From: Bacillota bacterium
Lineage (GTDB): Bacteria > Bacillota > Clostridia > Oscillospirales > Acutalibacteraceae
Assembly: GCA_023418995.1 (NCBI GenBank)
Contig: JAEZYP010000030.1
Coordinates: forward strand, 1 to 43,496
Direction: 5' to 3'
Length of the DNA stretch: 43,496 nt
In this document: positions 1-6,961 of the stretch, piece by piece
Position numbering within the stretch: position 1 is the first letter of the stretch
Layout: the number at the start of each line of letters is the position of its first letter
Notes under the pieces: model-generated
What the model saw: the letters and a program-made list of their open reading frames with translations, nothing else
Databases searched by the model: none
What the model was told of the DNA's origin: nothing
Position numbers and translations under genes: made by a program

Positions 1-18
1 CTTCCGATTATGAGTAGA

Positions 19-90
19 GAATTATCTGAACATGGGCACAAAAAAATGAACGACACAGCAGAAACTGCGTCGCCCATGTTTGGATAATTC
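19..90. repeat. Long nested inverted repeat at the left edge
   Basis: Bases 19-37 and 72-90 are inverted copies matching at 17 of 19 positions. Inside the loop a second pair, 51-58 and 64-71, matches at 7 of 8. Together they can fold into one extended cruciform or RNA hairpin of about 72 nt. It abuts the left end of the IS91-like element at 92. It may be the end of a neighbouring element, a terminator for a gene off the left edge, or part of the transposon origin; the sequence alone does not decide. Confidence 0.7.
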
Positions 91-91
91 C

Positions 92-106
92 ATAGCACGA
101 AACCGC
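92..106 (+). repeat. Left terminal repeat of IS91-like element
   Basis: This 15-base sequence starts ATAGCAC and recurs inverted at 2375-2389 with one mismatch. It is followed at once by the palindrome ACCGCGGT (102-109). It lies downstream of the transposase stop codon, the side where IS91 elements place their replication origin (ori) end. Confidence 0.6.
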
Positions 107-287
107 GGTCAGTTTGCTGGCAGCTATGGGAAAAGCATTTGTTTGTGTTCCTCAAAATATAGCGGCCCAGATACCTGAAAAGCACAATTTCCTGCAGCAG
201 CCATGTCAATTACCCCCTTACTATGGTAGAATGCGTATAGCAAAGCAAGCCTGCCCGCAAAGCAGACTTTTTCAAGGCTTTGTAATT

Positions 288-1382
288 TCAGCAGGCTGTT
301 GGTGGAGCGAGTCCGGTTCGAAGCAGACCGCAAAAGCCGCAGCTTGGGCACTGAGAGGGCTTTCTGCCGAGAATCTTTTGGATGAGAGTCTCCGTTGAAA
401 GCTTTTCCCTTTTTTTCAGGGATGTGCCTGTCTGCACTTTGCAGATACGTAGATTTTTCTGCTTGCCACGACTGGACAGAAAACCATAGTGCCGTATTTT
501 CATAAAACCGGTTGGGAGTATGTGCATGAGAAAGCGACGTATAAATTCTTGGGCAGGTATCGTCATTACCTTCCGTCGGCCGCCGTCTCGGTAATCGCGC
601 CACTTAAAAGATACCTGTCCGTTCTCCAGTCTTAGAATGCGATTGTTGGAAATAGCAACCCGGTGCGTGTAGCGTCCAAGATATTCTACAACGCAGGCTG
701 CATCCTTGAAAGGCGGTTTGCAGTAAACTACCCACTCTTTGCCATAACACTCATTCAGTAGGGATGGCTCTATGTTGGGAAACTGCTGCTTAAGCAACGC
801 CAAAAACTTGCCACGAAATTTTCTGGACAACACCTTCACCGGAAGAAAGAACTTTTTCCTGGACGGGAGCCATTTGCGAAGCGTAGTAAGTCCGCCAGCC
901 GGAACAATGCAGTGGATGTGCGGATGAAAGCAGAGATTTTGTCCCCAAGTATGGAGCAATGCGGTGTGGCCGGTGGCGGCGCCGAGATATTTTTTATCAG
1001 CCGACAGCTCCTGTATGGTTTCCGATACGCAGCGAAAGAGAAGATTGTAGCAGCCCTGCTGGTTTTGGTAGATTAGCATATTCAATTCCTGTGGTACTGT
1101 GAATACCACATGGAAATAGCCCGCATTGAGCAAGTTCGCCTTTTGTGCATCAATCCAGCGCTCCTTAGAGAGCGTCTGGCATTTCGGACAATGGCGATTG
1201 CGGCAAGAGTTGTAGGATGGTCTTTGGTAGCCACATTCCGGACACTGATCCATATGACCACCAAGCCTGGCAGTACGGCAGCCCAGAATAGCATTCATTG
1301 CCTTGTGCTGAACCATGGATAGCCGGTGGCTTTGACGGTAGCCTTCACCGTATTGCGCAAAGATATCTTGTACCTCAGGCAT
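288..1382 (-). CDS. IS91 family transposase (HUH, Y2 type)
   Basis: This is a 364-residue rolling-circle transposase. The N-terminal zinc-binding region has C47-x2-C50 followed by the C-R-N-R-H-C-P-K-C cluster at residues 60-68. The HUH nuclease motif is H155-I-H157 within HPHIHC. The paired catalytic tyrosines Y234 and Y238 lie in EYLGRYTHR. These are the hallmarks of the IS91/IS801 group, which nick one strand and transpose by a rolling-circle route. The ATG overlaps the end of the upstream tyrosine recombinase gene by 8 bases, so the two are probably co-translated. Length and all catalytic residues look intact, so the protein should be active. Its 3' end points to the left terminal repeat. 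Confidence 0.93.
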   Translation of the reverse strand: MPEVQDIFAQYGEGYRQSHRLSMVQHKAMNAILGCRTARLGGHMDQCPECGYQRPSYNSCRNRHCPKCQTLSKERWIDAQKANLLNAGYFHVVFTVPQELNMLIYQNQQGCYNLLFRCVSETIQELSADKKYLGAATGHTALLHTWGQNLCFHPHIHCIVPAGGLTTLRKWLPSRKKFFLPVKVLSRKFRGKFLALLKQQFPNIEPSLLNECYGKEWVVYCKPPFKDAACVVEYLGRYTHRVAISNNRILRLENGQVSFKWRDYRDGGRRKVMTIPAQEFIRRFLMHILPTGFMKIRHYGFLSSRGKQKNLRICKVQTGTSLKKREKLSTETLIQKILGRKPSQCPSCGFCGLLRTGLAPPTAC

Positions 1383-2262
1383 TTTGCGTTACCTTAGGCT
1401 TCCGCCCGCGCTTTTTAGGCAGCGTATCCAACGGACTTTGAATCTGCTTGTTCATGTTGCCTATATGAAGATAAAATGCGGTTGTCTGAATGAACGTATG
1501 TCCAAGCAGTTCTTTGATTTGGCAGACTTCCGCACCGGATTCCAGGAGATGCGTCGCAAAGCAGTGGCGCAGCGTATGTACTGTGTAAGTATCTGACAAA
1601 TCTGCATTTCTGCAACAGTTACGAAAGGCATTTGCCACAGAGCGAGGTGTCAATACTTTTTGGCGCTGTTTTCTGGGATAAAACAAATAACCTTCCGGAT
1701 GATTTGGCCTGTATTCTCTCCAATACTCACGCAGTACCTCCAGATTACGCTGAGAGAGCAGCGTATATCTATCTTTGCCACCTTTCCCGTGATGGACGAA
1801 GATCCTCATCTGTTCGCTGTCAATGTCTTGAACACGAAGGTGTGTTATTTCGGATAGGCGCAGCCCTGCACCGTATACAGTTTCAAACATCGCCCTGTCA
1901 CGAAGGTTGTCCATGCTTGAAAAGAAATGAGCAAGCTCTTTTTGACTCATCAATGCCGGGAACTCTCGGTATTCGCGCCGCCGATGAATTAGTTGATAGT
2001 TTAGGTTCCGCCCCATAACAGCACCGAAAATAAAACGCAGAGCACTGTTGCAAACATTGACTGATCCTGCGCTGTGCCCGGAATCCAACAGATACAGCAG
2101 GTACTCGCGAATCTCGATTTCACCCATTTCTTCAATGGGGCGGTCGTTGAAATACTTTAGGAATAGCTTGAGCCGTCCCAGATACGATTCAACTGTTTTG
2201 GGCGACAGGCCTCGCAGTCGTACCTCATCGTAGGCTCGAACAAAGACTTCTTCATTCGTCAT
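1375..2262 (-). CDS. Tyrosine recombinase associated with IS91-like element
   Basis: This is a 295-residue phage-integrase/XerC-D family recombinase. An N-terminal SAM-like core-binding domain covers roughly residues 8-90. The catalytic residues are complete: R135 (GAGLRLSE), K160 or K163 (HHGKGGK), H229-x2-R232 (HTLRH), H255 (LGH) and the nucleophile Y264. The C-terminus carries a basic KKRGRKPK tail that resembles an AT-hook, an unusual extra DNA-binding element. It precedes and overlaps the IS91-type transposase by 8 bases. Such integrase plus Y2-transposase pairs are known in some IS91 relatives, where the integrase may resolve or direct the transposition intermediate; that role is inference. 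The ATG is preceded by AAGGAG. Confidence 0.93.
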   Translation of the reverse strand: MTNEEVFVRAYDEVRLRGLSPKTVESYLGRLKLFLKYFNDRPIEEMGEIEIREYLLYLLDSGHSAGSVNVCNSALRFIFGAVMGRNLNYQLIHRRREYREFPALMSQKELAHFFSSMDNLRDRAMFETVYGAGLRLSEITHLRVQDIDSEQMRIFVHHGKGGKDRYTLLSQRNLEVLREYWREYRPNHPEGYLFYPRKQRQKVLTPRSVANAFRNCCRNADLSDTYTVHTLRHCFATHLLESGAEVCQIKELLGHTFIQTTAFYLHIGNMNKQIQSPLDTLPKKRGRKPKVTQNA

Positions 2263-2310
2263 GGAATCATCTCCTTAAAAGTGATGCTTCCATTGTAAAG
2301 AAAAAGAGAA

Positions 2311-2334
2311 AACCTGCCGCAATTGCAGCAGGTT
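2311..2334. repeat. 24-bp near-perfect palindrome upstream of the recombinase
   Basis: The arms AACCTGC and GCAGGTT flank an AATT centre, and the whole 24 bases are self-complementary apart from one mismatched pair. It lies just upstream of the recombinase start and inside the right terminal repeat. It could be a recombinase or transposase binding site, or a terminator blocking read-in. Confidence 0.6.
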
Positions 2335-2374
2335 CAATAGAAGAAGTTGCTGGGGCTTAGATACCACCGCGCCA

Positions 2375-2389
2375 GCGGTTTAGTGCTAT
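2375..2389 (-). repeat. Right terminal repeat of IS91-like element
   Basis: This is the reverse complement of the left repeat at 92-106 (14 of 15 identical). It forms one arm of a small hairpin, ACCGC/GCGGT at 2366-2379. It lies upstream of the recombinase, where an IS91 termination (ter) end would be expected. Confidence 0.6.
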
Positions 2390-2480
2390 GTTTATGATGG
2401 ACATATCTATTCATAGTTAACTACATACTAAAGATTATCTATATATAGACACAGCAAAACTCACCTAACAGGAGGATGCT

Positions 2481-3203
2481 ATGAACTGGAAACCGTGGAC
2501 AGGCTGTTATAAAATCAGTGATGGTTGCACATATTGTTATTTTTATGGACCCAATGCAAAACGATACGGTCAAAATGAGATCGAAAAGACAGACAAATTT
2601 GATTGGCCTATAAGGAAGAATATAAAAGGCGAATACAACATTAAAGGCAATAAAATTCTTGCAACTTGTTTTGCAACTGACTTTTTTCTTCCAGAAGCAG
2701 ATGAATGGCGTAAGGAAATATGGGCTATCATCAAGGAAAGAACAGATATAGAATTTTTGATTTTGACAAAGCGGGTTGACCGCTTCCTTGTATCGCTTCC
2801 GTCAGATTGGGGTTCTGGATATGATAATGTTAATATTGGGTGTACTGTGGAAAATCAAAAATTAGCCGATTATAGGCTTCCATTATTTTTATCCTATCCG
2901 ATAAAGAGGCGGTTTATTGCCTGCGCACCGCTTTTAGAAGCGATAGATTTAACACCATATCTTCATGAAGTTGACCATGTTACAGTTGGGGGTGAAACGG
3001 GGCGAGAAGCTCGTGAATGTGATTATGATTGGGTACTTAATATCCGTGAACAATGCGTAAAAGCAAATGTAACATTTTGGTTCAAAAACACAGGCTCACT
3101 TTTTAAACGTGACGGTGTAGTGGAAAAAATAAATCCATTTAAGCAAACCAGTATAGCAAAAGAGCTTGTTATCAATATTTCAGATGGAAAAAGGTTGTTT
3201 TGA
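2481..3203 (+). CDS. DUF5131 / phage Gp37-Gp68 family (three-Cys-motif) protein
   Basis: This is a 240-residue protein of the Gp37_Gp68 family. The diagnostic N-terminal three-cysteine motif is C9-x6-C16-x2-C19 in an NWKPWTGC...GCTYC context; a conserved TVGGETGREAR segment lies near residues 167-177. The spacing of the cysteines suggests a metal or iron-sulfur site, but the reaction is not known. Some family members are encoded beside a three-Cys-motif partner (TcmP); no such partner is visible here. An AGGAGGATGCT ribosome site precedes the ATG. The gene is AT-rich compared with the core genes and is flanked by the IS91-like element on the left and a regulator fragment on the right, consistent with mobile DNA. 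Confidence 0.85.
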   Translation: MNWKPWTGCYKISDGCTYCYFYGPNAKRYGQNEIEKTDKFDWPIRKNIKGEYNIKGNKILATCFATDFFLPEADEWRKEIWAIIKERTDIEFLILTKRVDRFLVSLPSDWGSGYDNVNIGCTVENQKLADYRLPLFLSYPIKRRFIACAPLLEAIDLTPYLHEVDHVTVGGETGREARECDYDWVLNIREQCVKANVTFWFKNTGSLFKRDGVVEKINPFKQTSIAKELVINISDGKRLF

Positions 3204-3245
3204 CAGGAACAGAATAGCATAAAACATTATTGCCTGTTTTGTTTA

Positions 3246-3701
3246 ATGAATGTTCTGAACGATCCAAACGAGGATAGTCAGGGAAGTGTGATAGGAGCAA
3301 ATTTATTATTTGGTGACAACCACAGTTATCCTCTTACTATCTATTGTCTTACAGATTGTCAAATTATCCATATTGACATAAATGCTGTTTTGGAGTTTTT
3401 GCATGATTACAATTTTACATTGCATTATATAAACTCAATCTCACAAAATTCACAAGGAATAAATCAGAAGATAGCAATGTTTACACAAAGAACACTTCGT
3501 GAAAATATTATGAATTATTTTAAACAGCAAACTATCATACAGAAATCTTCGGTAATTCTGCTTCCAATGAGTAAAAGACAACTGGCAGATTATTTTGGTG
3601 TACAAAGACCTTCTTTGTTCAGAGAAATGAAAAAATTAAAAGAGGAAGGTATTATTGAAATTAATAACCGTACAATCGCAATAAAAAAATATAAATACTA
3701 A
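3246..3701 (+). pseudogene. Truncated Crp/Fnr family regulator
   Basis: The 151 residues match the second half of an anaerobe-type Crp/Fnr regulator. They hold the end of the cyclic-nucleotide-binding-like barrel (VIGANLLFGDN), the dimerisation helix, and a complete C-terminal winged helix (SKRQLADYFGVQRPSLFREMKKLKEEGII). About 65-70 N-terminal residues expected for the family (usual length about 220) are absent. The reading frame runs on upstream only to the stop of the DUF5131 gene, in the same frame, and that stretch shows no similarity to the missing barrel. No convincing ribosome site precedes the ATG. A deletion that fused the remnant behind the DUF5131 gene is the simplest explanation. 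Confidence 0.75.
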
Positions 3702-3746
3702 ATATTTAAAGGATGTTGTAAAATATAAAAGTCAAATTTAATCTTA

Positions 3747-3787
3747 AAGCAGAGCAACGGCAAACTAAACTTACTGTTACTCTGCTT
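3747..3787. terminator. Bidirectional terminator between convergent genes
   Basis: AAGCAGAG at 3747-3754 pairs with CTCTGCTT at 3780-3787, with AAC/GTT pairs extending the stem. CATTTTCTT follows on the plus strand and A-rich sequence precedes it. It lies between the Crp/Fnr remnant (+) and the toprim gene (-). Confidence 0.7.
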
Positions 3788-3831
3788 CATTTTCTTATAA
3801 ACACAATATAGTTCAAGTATAATCGATGATG

Positions 3832-4839
3832 CTACCTCTCCATATCCTGCTCTTTTAGATTTTGCTCCTGTATCCCACGAAAAGCCAACAAATCCTGATT
3901 AAAATCCTTTGTCTGCGGGGTCTGTATAAAGGTCTTGTACCCCAAATCCGCAAAGGTTTCAGCGGAGATTCCCGCCTGAATCTGTCCGTGGTTATGGGGC
4001 TGACCCTTGGCATCTTTGCCGTCCACATCGTTATCATAGCAAAACACAATCTCGACAATTTCTGGGTGGTGCTGCAAATAGCGGTAAAGAGCCTTATCTG
4101 ACAGACATCCCTCGGCAACCCGATGATCCTCCCGCCAATCAATGCCGTGGAGCTTGCAGAGACTGGCGTGGCTCATAGCATCAATGGGGGCTTCAAATTC
4201 ATATACACGGTTGGAACGCCCCTCCATGCAGAAACCATATGTCTTATCAGAGTTTTCTACATCCTGACGAAACTTACTGTCTGAGCTTGGCGCTCTGAGT
4301 GCACAGTACCGGGGCTTAGCTGTTTCGTCATAACCTACAAAGGCACAGTTATGGAATGTATAACCGTTTTTCTCAGTCCTTGCTCCATACACTTTCCCAG
4401 CCTCAATCATAGCGTAGACAATTTCCTTATCAATGCCACGAGTATGGGTCAAGTAGGCGATAGTACGGTCAAAACTCTTGTCCTTGGGCGGCAGTACCAG
4501 TTCGCCCTTGGGACCTTTTTCAATAGGTGGCACCAAGGAAGTCGTTCCCTCATAGGCACGGCAGCCCAAAATCAGTTCTGCCGCACTTTTGAAATCCGAT
4601 GCACCCAAATATTCCTTTGCAAAATCCACGATATTACCCTTGGTCTGTGTAGAAAAACAGTAGTAGCCGCGCCCATGGTTAAACAGATACAGTCCGCCGC
4701 TGTTCTTCACATGAACGGTGTAGTTATCGCCTTTTTCAATCTGAAAACCATTTTCCACGGCGAAGTCAATGATATTGGTGTCAAAGACCTGCTTCATCTG
4801 CTCTTCCGTAAAGGGCATAGGCTTTGACGATGTACGCAT
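3832..4839 (-). CDS. DUF3991/toprim domain-containing protein
   Basis: This 335-residue protein has an N-terminal primase-like zone, a DUF3991 segment (about residues 120-200) and a C-terminal toprim fold. The toprim signature is visible as a glutamate in EFEAPIDAMSH and the acidic pair in FCYDNDVDG. Such proteins are standard cargo of clostridial conjugative and mobilizable elements and are thought to act in DNA priming or processing during transfer. A strong GGAGGTGACA ribosome site precedes the ATG. It follows the HipA-like gene in the same direction, separated by a very stable hairpin. It probably belongs to an older conjugative element whose other genes are missing from this window. Confidence 0.85.
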   Translation of the reverse strand: MRTSSKPMPFTEEQMKQVFDTNIIDFAVENGFQIEKGDNYTVHVKNSGGLYLFNHGRGYYCFSTQTKGNIVDFAKEYLGASDFKSAAELILGCRAYEGTTSLVPPIEKGPKGELVLPPKDKSFDRTIAYLTHTRGIDKEIVYAMIEAGKVYGARTEKNGYTFHNCAFVGYDETAKPRYCALRAPSSDSKFRQDVENSDKTYGFCMEGRSNRVYEFEAPIDAMSHASLCKLHGIDWREDHRVAEGCLSDKALYRYLQHHPEIVEIVFCYDNDVDGKDAKGQPHNHGQIQAGISAETFADLGYKTFIQTPQTKDFNQDLLAFRGIQEQNLKEQDMER

Positions 4840-4861
4840 GGGTTGTCACCTCCATTCCACG

Positions 4862-4912
4862 CAAAAGTGCCCCCTGAAAGCAGTTTCAATCCGCTTTCAG
4901 GGGGCACTTTTG
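4862..4912. terminator. Perfect 20-bp stem hairpin between two element genes
   Basis: Bases 4862-4881 and 4893-4912 are exact inverted copies with an 11-base loop. The stem has a CCCCC/GGGGG core. Its ends read TTTTG on either strand, so it can act as an intrinsic terminator in the minus direction after the HipA-like gene, or as an mRNA-processing or attenuation site before the toprim gene. Confidence 0.75.
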
Positions 4913-4927
4913 TTATCTGGTATTTTG

Positions 4928-6175
4928 TTATCGTTCTAAATCATCTTTACCACTATAGGCAGTATCCTCCGTCACATCGCTGCGGTGGTCGTCTACCGGA
5001 ATCCATGTTCTGCGGGTATTTACCACTTCCGAAAGCAGTTCCACTCTCTCCCGAAGGGCAAAGCACAACGCATCGCAACGGGCAGTATCTATAAACACGG
5101 ACCCGCGCATCAGCTCCCGTAGCTCCTCGTCAATATCATAAAGTGTGTTCAGGTTCAGCCACTCAAAAGAGCTTACCAGCTTGATCTGCTCCTCATGGTT
5201 GTTCTTAAAAGGCTTGCAGGACAGCTTAGCTTTCGAGCCAATCATAGAAATGGGCTTATCAAACCAAAGAGAAGTTCCGCTGTCAAATATGGGAGCCGTT
5301 CCAAGATATTCAAGGGTTTCCGCATTTCTCACCACACCGAAGTTATTCTGATGCCGGTCTTCATTAGCAATCAGGTAATCCAGCACCATCATCTGGTCGA
5401 GGGCTTCCTTCATACCAAGGATACCAAGCTTTTCGCAGCAATCAAGGTAATGCTGATAAATCGACACATGGTTCGGCTTTTTCTCCGTCTGCATCACATA
5501 CCATGCCGAGATTAGTTCTGTCTGCGGTGTAATGAAGTCCTCGCATACACTGTAAGGATACTCATCCTCTGTAAGCAGGGTATATGGAACATGGGGAATT
5601 CCAAGCCGTTCCATAATTTTTCCAGCCATCACCTCGTTATATGGCTCCTGCTGAGTCGCACCGCTTCCGCCCTTAATCAGGCAGCGTTTCCCATCTATAA
5701 TCTTCCACTTTTTCTTGAGCCAGCCGTCCGAAGTATTATCCGGGGACATCAGGCTCATATGGTCATTAGAGGAACCCTGTCCAAACAGGATATTTCCCAC
5801 ATCCTCCGAAAAAGGATTATCAAAGAAGTTGACCTGTGACCACTGAATGCCAGAATCAGCCGGACAGATCCAATACTGATCGGAAAGACTCAAACCAAGG
5901 CATTTTTCCAACAATTTTTGTGTTGTAGACAGATTCAGTTCTGTCAGTGCATTTTTGATTCCGGCACGGCTTGCAGGGATTGCTCGTCCACGCCACCATT
6001 CGTTAAGTGCGCTGCGGTCTATCACACCTTTTTTCACCGGAATACCCAGCGGCACATGGGGTGCTTCATAGATATGGCCGATAGCAGAAATCGCGCTGGA
6101 CGCTTCATCCAGCTCTATATCGGCTACCGAAATATTTTTGTGCATCAGTATATATCGTTTCATGCCATCTGCCAT
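4928..6175 (-). CDS. HipA-like kinase-fold protein of a conjugative element
   Basis: The 415-residue protein has the HipA/phosphatidylinositol-kinase-like catalytic signatures in its second half: a possible ATP-binding lysine in LIKGG (residues 166-170), the catalytic loop NEDRHQNN (271-278), and the metal-binding DSG at 298-300. The first about 110 residues are a separate domain of unknown role. Proteins like this are common in clostridial integrative elements and are sometimes labelled excisionase, a label the kinase motifs do not support. No HipB-like antitoxin lies beside it, so a classical HipBA toxin pair is unlikely. AGGAG precedes the ATG at the right spacing. Substrate unknown. Confidence 0.75.
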   Translation of the reverse strand: MADGMKRYILMHKNISVADIELDEASSAISAIGHIYEAPHVPLGIPVKKGVIDRSALNEWWRGRAIPASRAGIKNALTELNLSTTQKLLEKCLGLSLSDQYWICPADSGIQWSQVNFFDNPFSEDVGNILFGQGSSNDHMSLMSPDNTSDGWLKKKWKIIDGKRCLIKGGSGATQQEPYNEVMAGKIMERLGIPHVPYTLLTEDEYPYSVCEDFITPQTELISAWYVMQTEKKPNHVSIYQHYLDCCEKLGILGMKEALDQMMVLDYLIANEDRHQNNFGVVRNAETLEYLGTAPIFDSGTSLWFDKPISMIGSKAKLSCKPFKNNHEEQIKLVSSFEWLNLNTLYDIDEELRELMRGSVFIDTARCDALCFALRERVELLSEVVNTRRTWIPVDDHRSDVTEDTAYSGKDDLER

Positions 6176-6259
6176 TTCATCATCTCCTGTTCTTAACTTA
6201 AAATTATACCAAATAAAGTCGTTCTTTTCAACGTAGTAATTATGAACTTTGCAGGACGA

Positions 6260-6679
6260 TTATCGCTCTAATTCTTCCGCTTCCGACATTTCCGACATAC
6301 TTTCCAATGTAGCTGTATGCATCTGAAAGGTGGAAAGCATCTCCCTGACAGCTTCTGGCAGACTGCTTTTCTCCACATGAATATCGCAGGGAATAGCTGC
6401 TGTATAGCCGTAATCATAGGGAATGAAGGTATCCTGAATATAGGCACGAATATGATCCGGCAATTCAGGATCACGTTGGGATAGGATGCCATACCCTGTC
6501 AGGAAATTGGTTTCATAATGTTCCCCGGAGGAAGTCAGGTCAAGCTCCAAAAGGACAATGCAAAGATTTTCTTTTTCTTTTGACTGCACCACGCCGGGGA
6601 CCATAACATAATCGGTTAAGCCCTCCGTCAAGCAGTCCGTGCCATAGCACTGTATCATTGCCTTATATAGCAGATGCAA
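6260..6679 (-). pseudogene. 5'-truncated conserved conjugative-element protein
   Basis: The frame encodes 139 residues from a TTG, but coding-like sequence (TETYGTQDKDYAKAV) continues upstream to an in-frame stop near 6727 with no start codon or ribosome site. It therefore looks like the C-terminal part of a longer protein whose beginning has been lost. I do not recognise a catalytic motif. The sequence has an acidic C-terminus ending in EELER. Its 5' side faces the large serine recombinase element, so insertion of that element is the likely cause of truncation. It is transcribed in the same direction as the HipA-like and toprim genes and probably belonged to the same element. Confidence 0.55.
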
Positions 6680-6890
6680 TACTGCTTTGGCATAGTCTTT
6701 GTCCTGTGTGCCATAGGTTTCAGTTTGTTATATGCTCTATAAAGTGACTCATCCTTTATTATTCTATTGCCCGGCTATTAAAAGTTCAAGTATGGACTCC
6801 GAAATCCGAATGTCATCTATGAAACGCCTCAAAAATTGGGGTCAAAAATCGCAGTTTTTTGCCTTAAATTTTGCTCGTTTTTTGTTCCAA

Positions 6891-6910
6891 AACCACTACA
6901 TGTAGTGGTT
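6891..6910. repeat. 20-bp perfect palindrome next to recombinase gene
   Basis: AACCACTACATGTAGTGGTT is exactly self-complementary. Two further AACCAC copies follow at 6933-6938 and 6952-6957, each within CAGAACCAC. The cluster sits between the stop of the serine recombinase gene and the truncated element gene, where the element's attachment site would be expected. Its role as a recombinase binding site is an inference. Confidence 0.55.
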
Positions 6911-6961
6911 AATTTGTCCTATTTTCCCTCAGAACCACAATTCGTCATCAGAACCACGCAC

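Larger units (their letters stand above)
92..2389 (-). mobile_element. IS91-like insertion element with transposase and tyrosine recombinase
   Basis: The two overlapping genes on the minus strand (HUH transposase at 288-1382 and tyrosine recombinase at 1375-2262) are bounded by a near-perfect inverted repeat. Bases 92-106 and the reverse complement of 2375-2389 read ATAGCACKAAACCGC and differ at one position. Each end also carries a short GC-rich dyad just inside (102-109 and 2366-2379), and a 24-bp near-palindrome lies upstream of the recombinase at 2311-2334. No target-site duplication is visible, as expected for IS91-type transposition. The boundaries are inferred from the repeat only; classical IS91 members lack long terminal repeats, so the exact ends remain tentative. 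Confidence 0.6.

Noticed and set aside
1110..2233. Several plus-strand frames inside the IS91-like element
   Set aside because: They mirror the well-supported transposase and recombinase genes and have no start signals.
4928..6175. HipBA-type toxin-antitoxin pair
   Set aside because: The kinase-fold protein lacks a HipB-like DNA-binding partner on either side, and such proteins are routine in conjugative elements.
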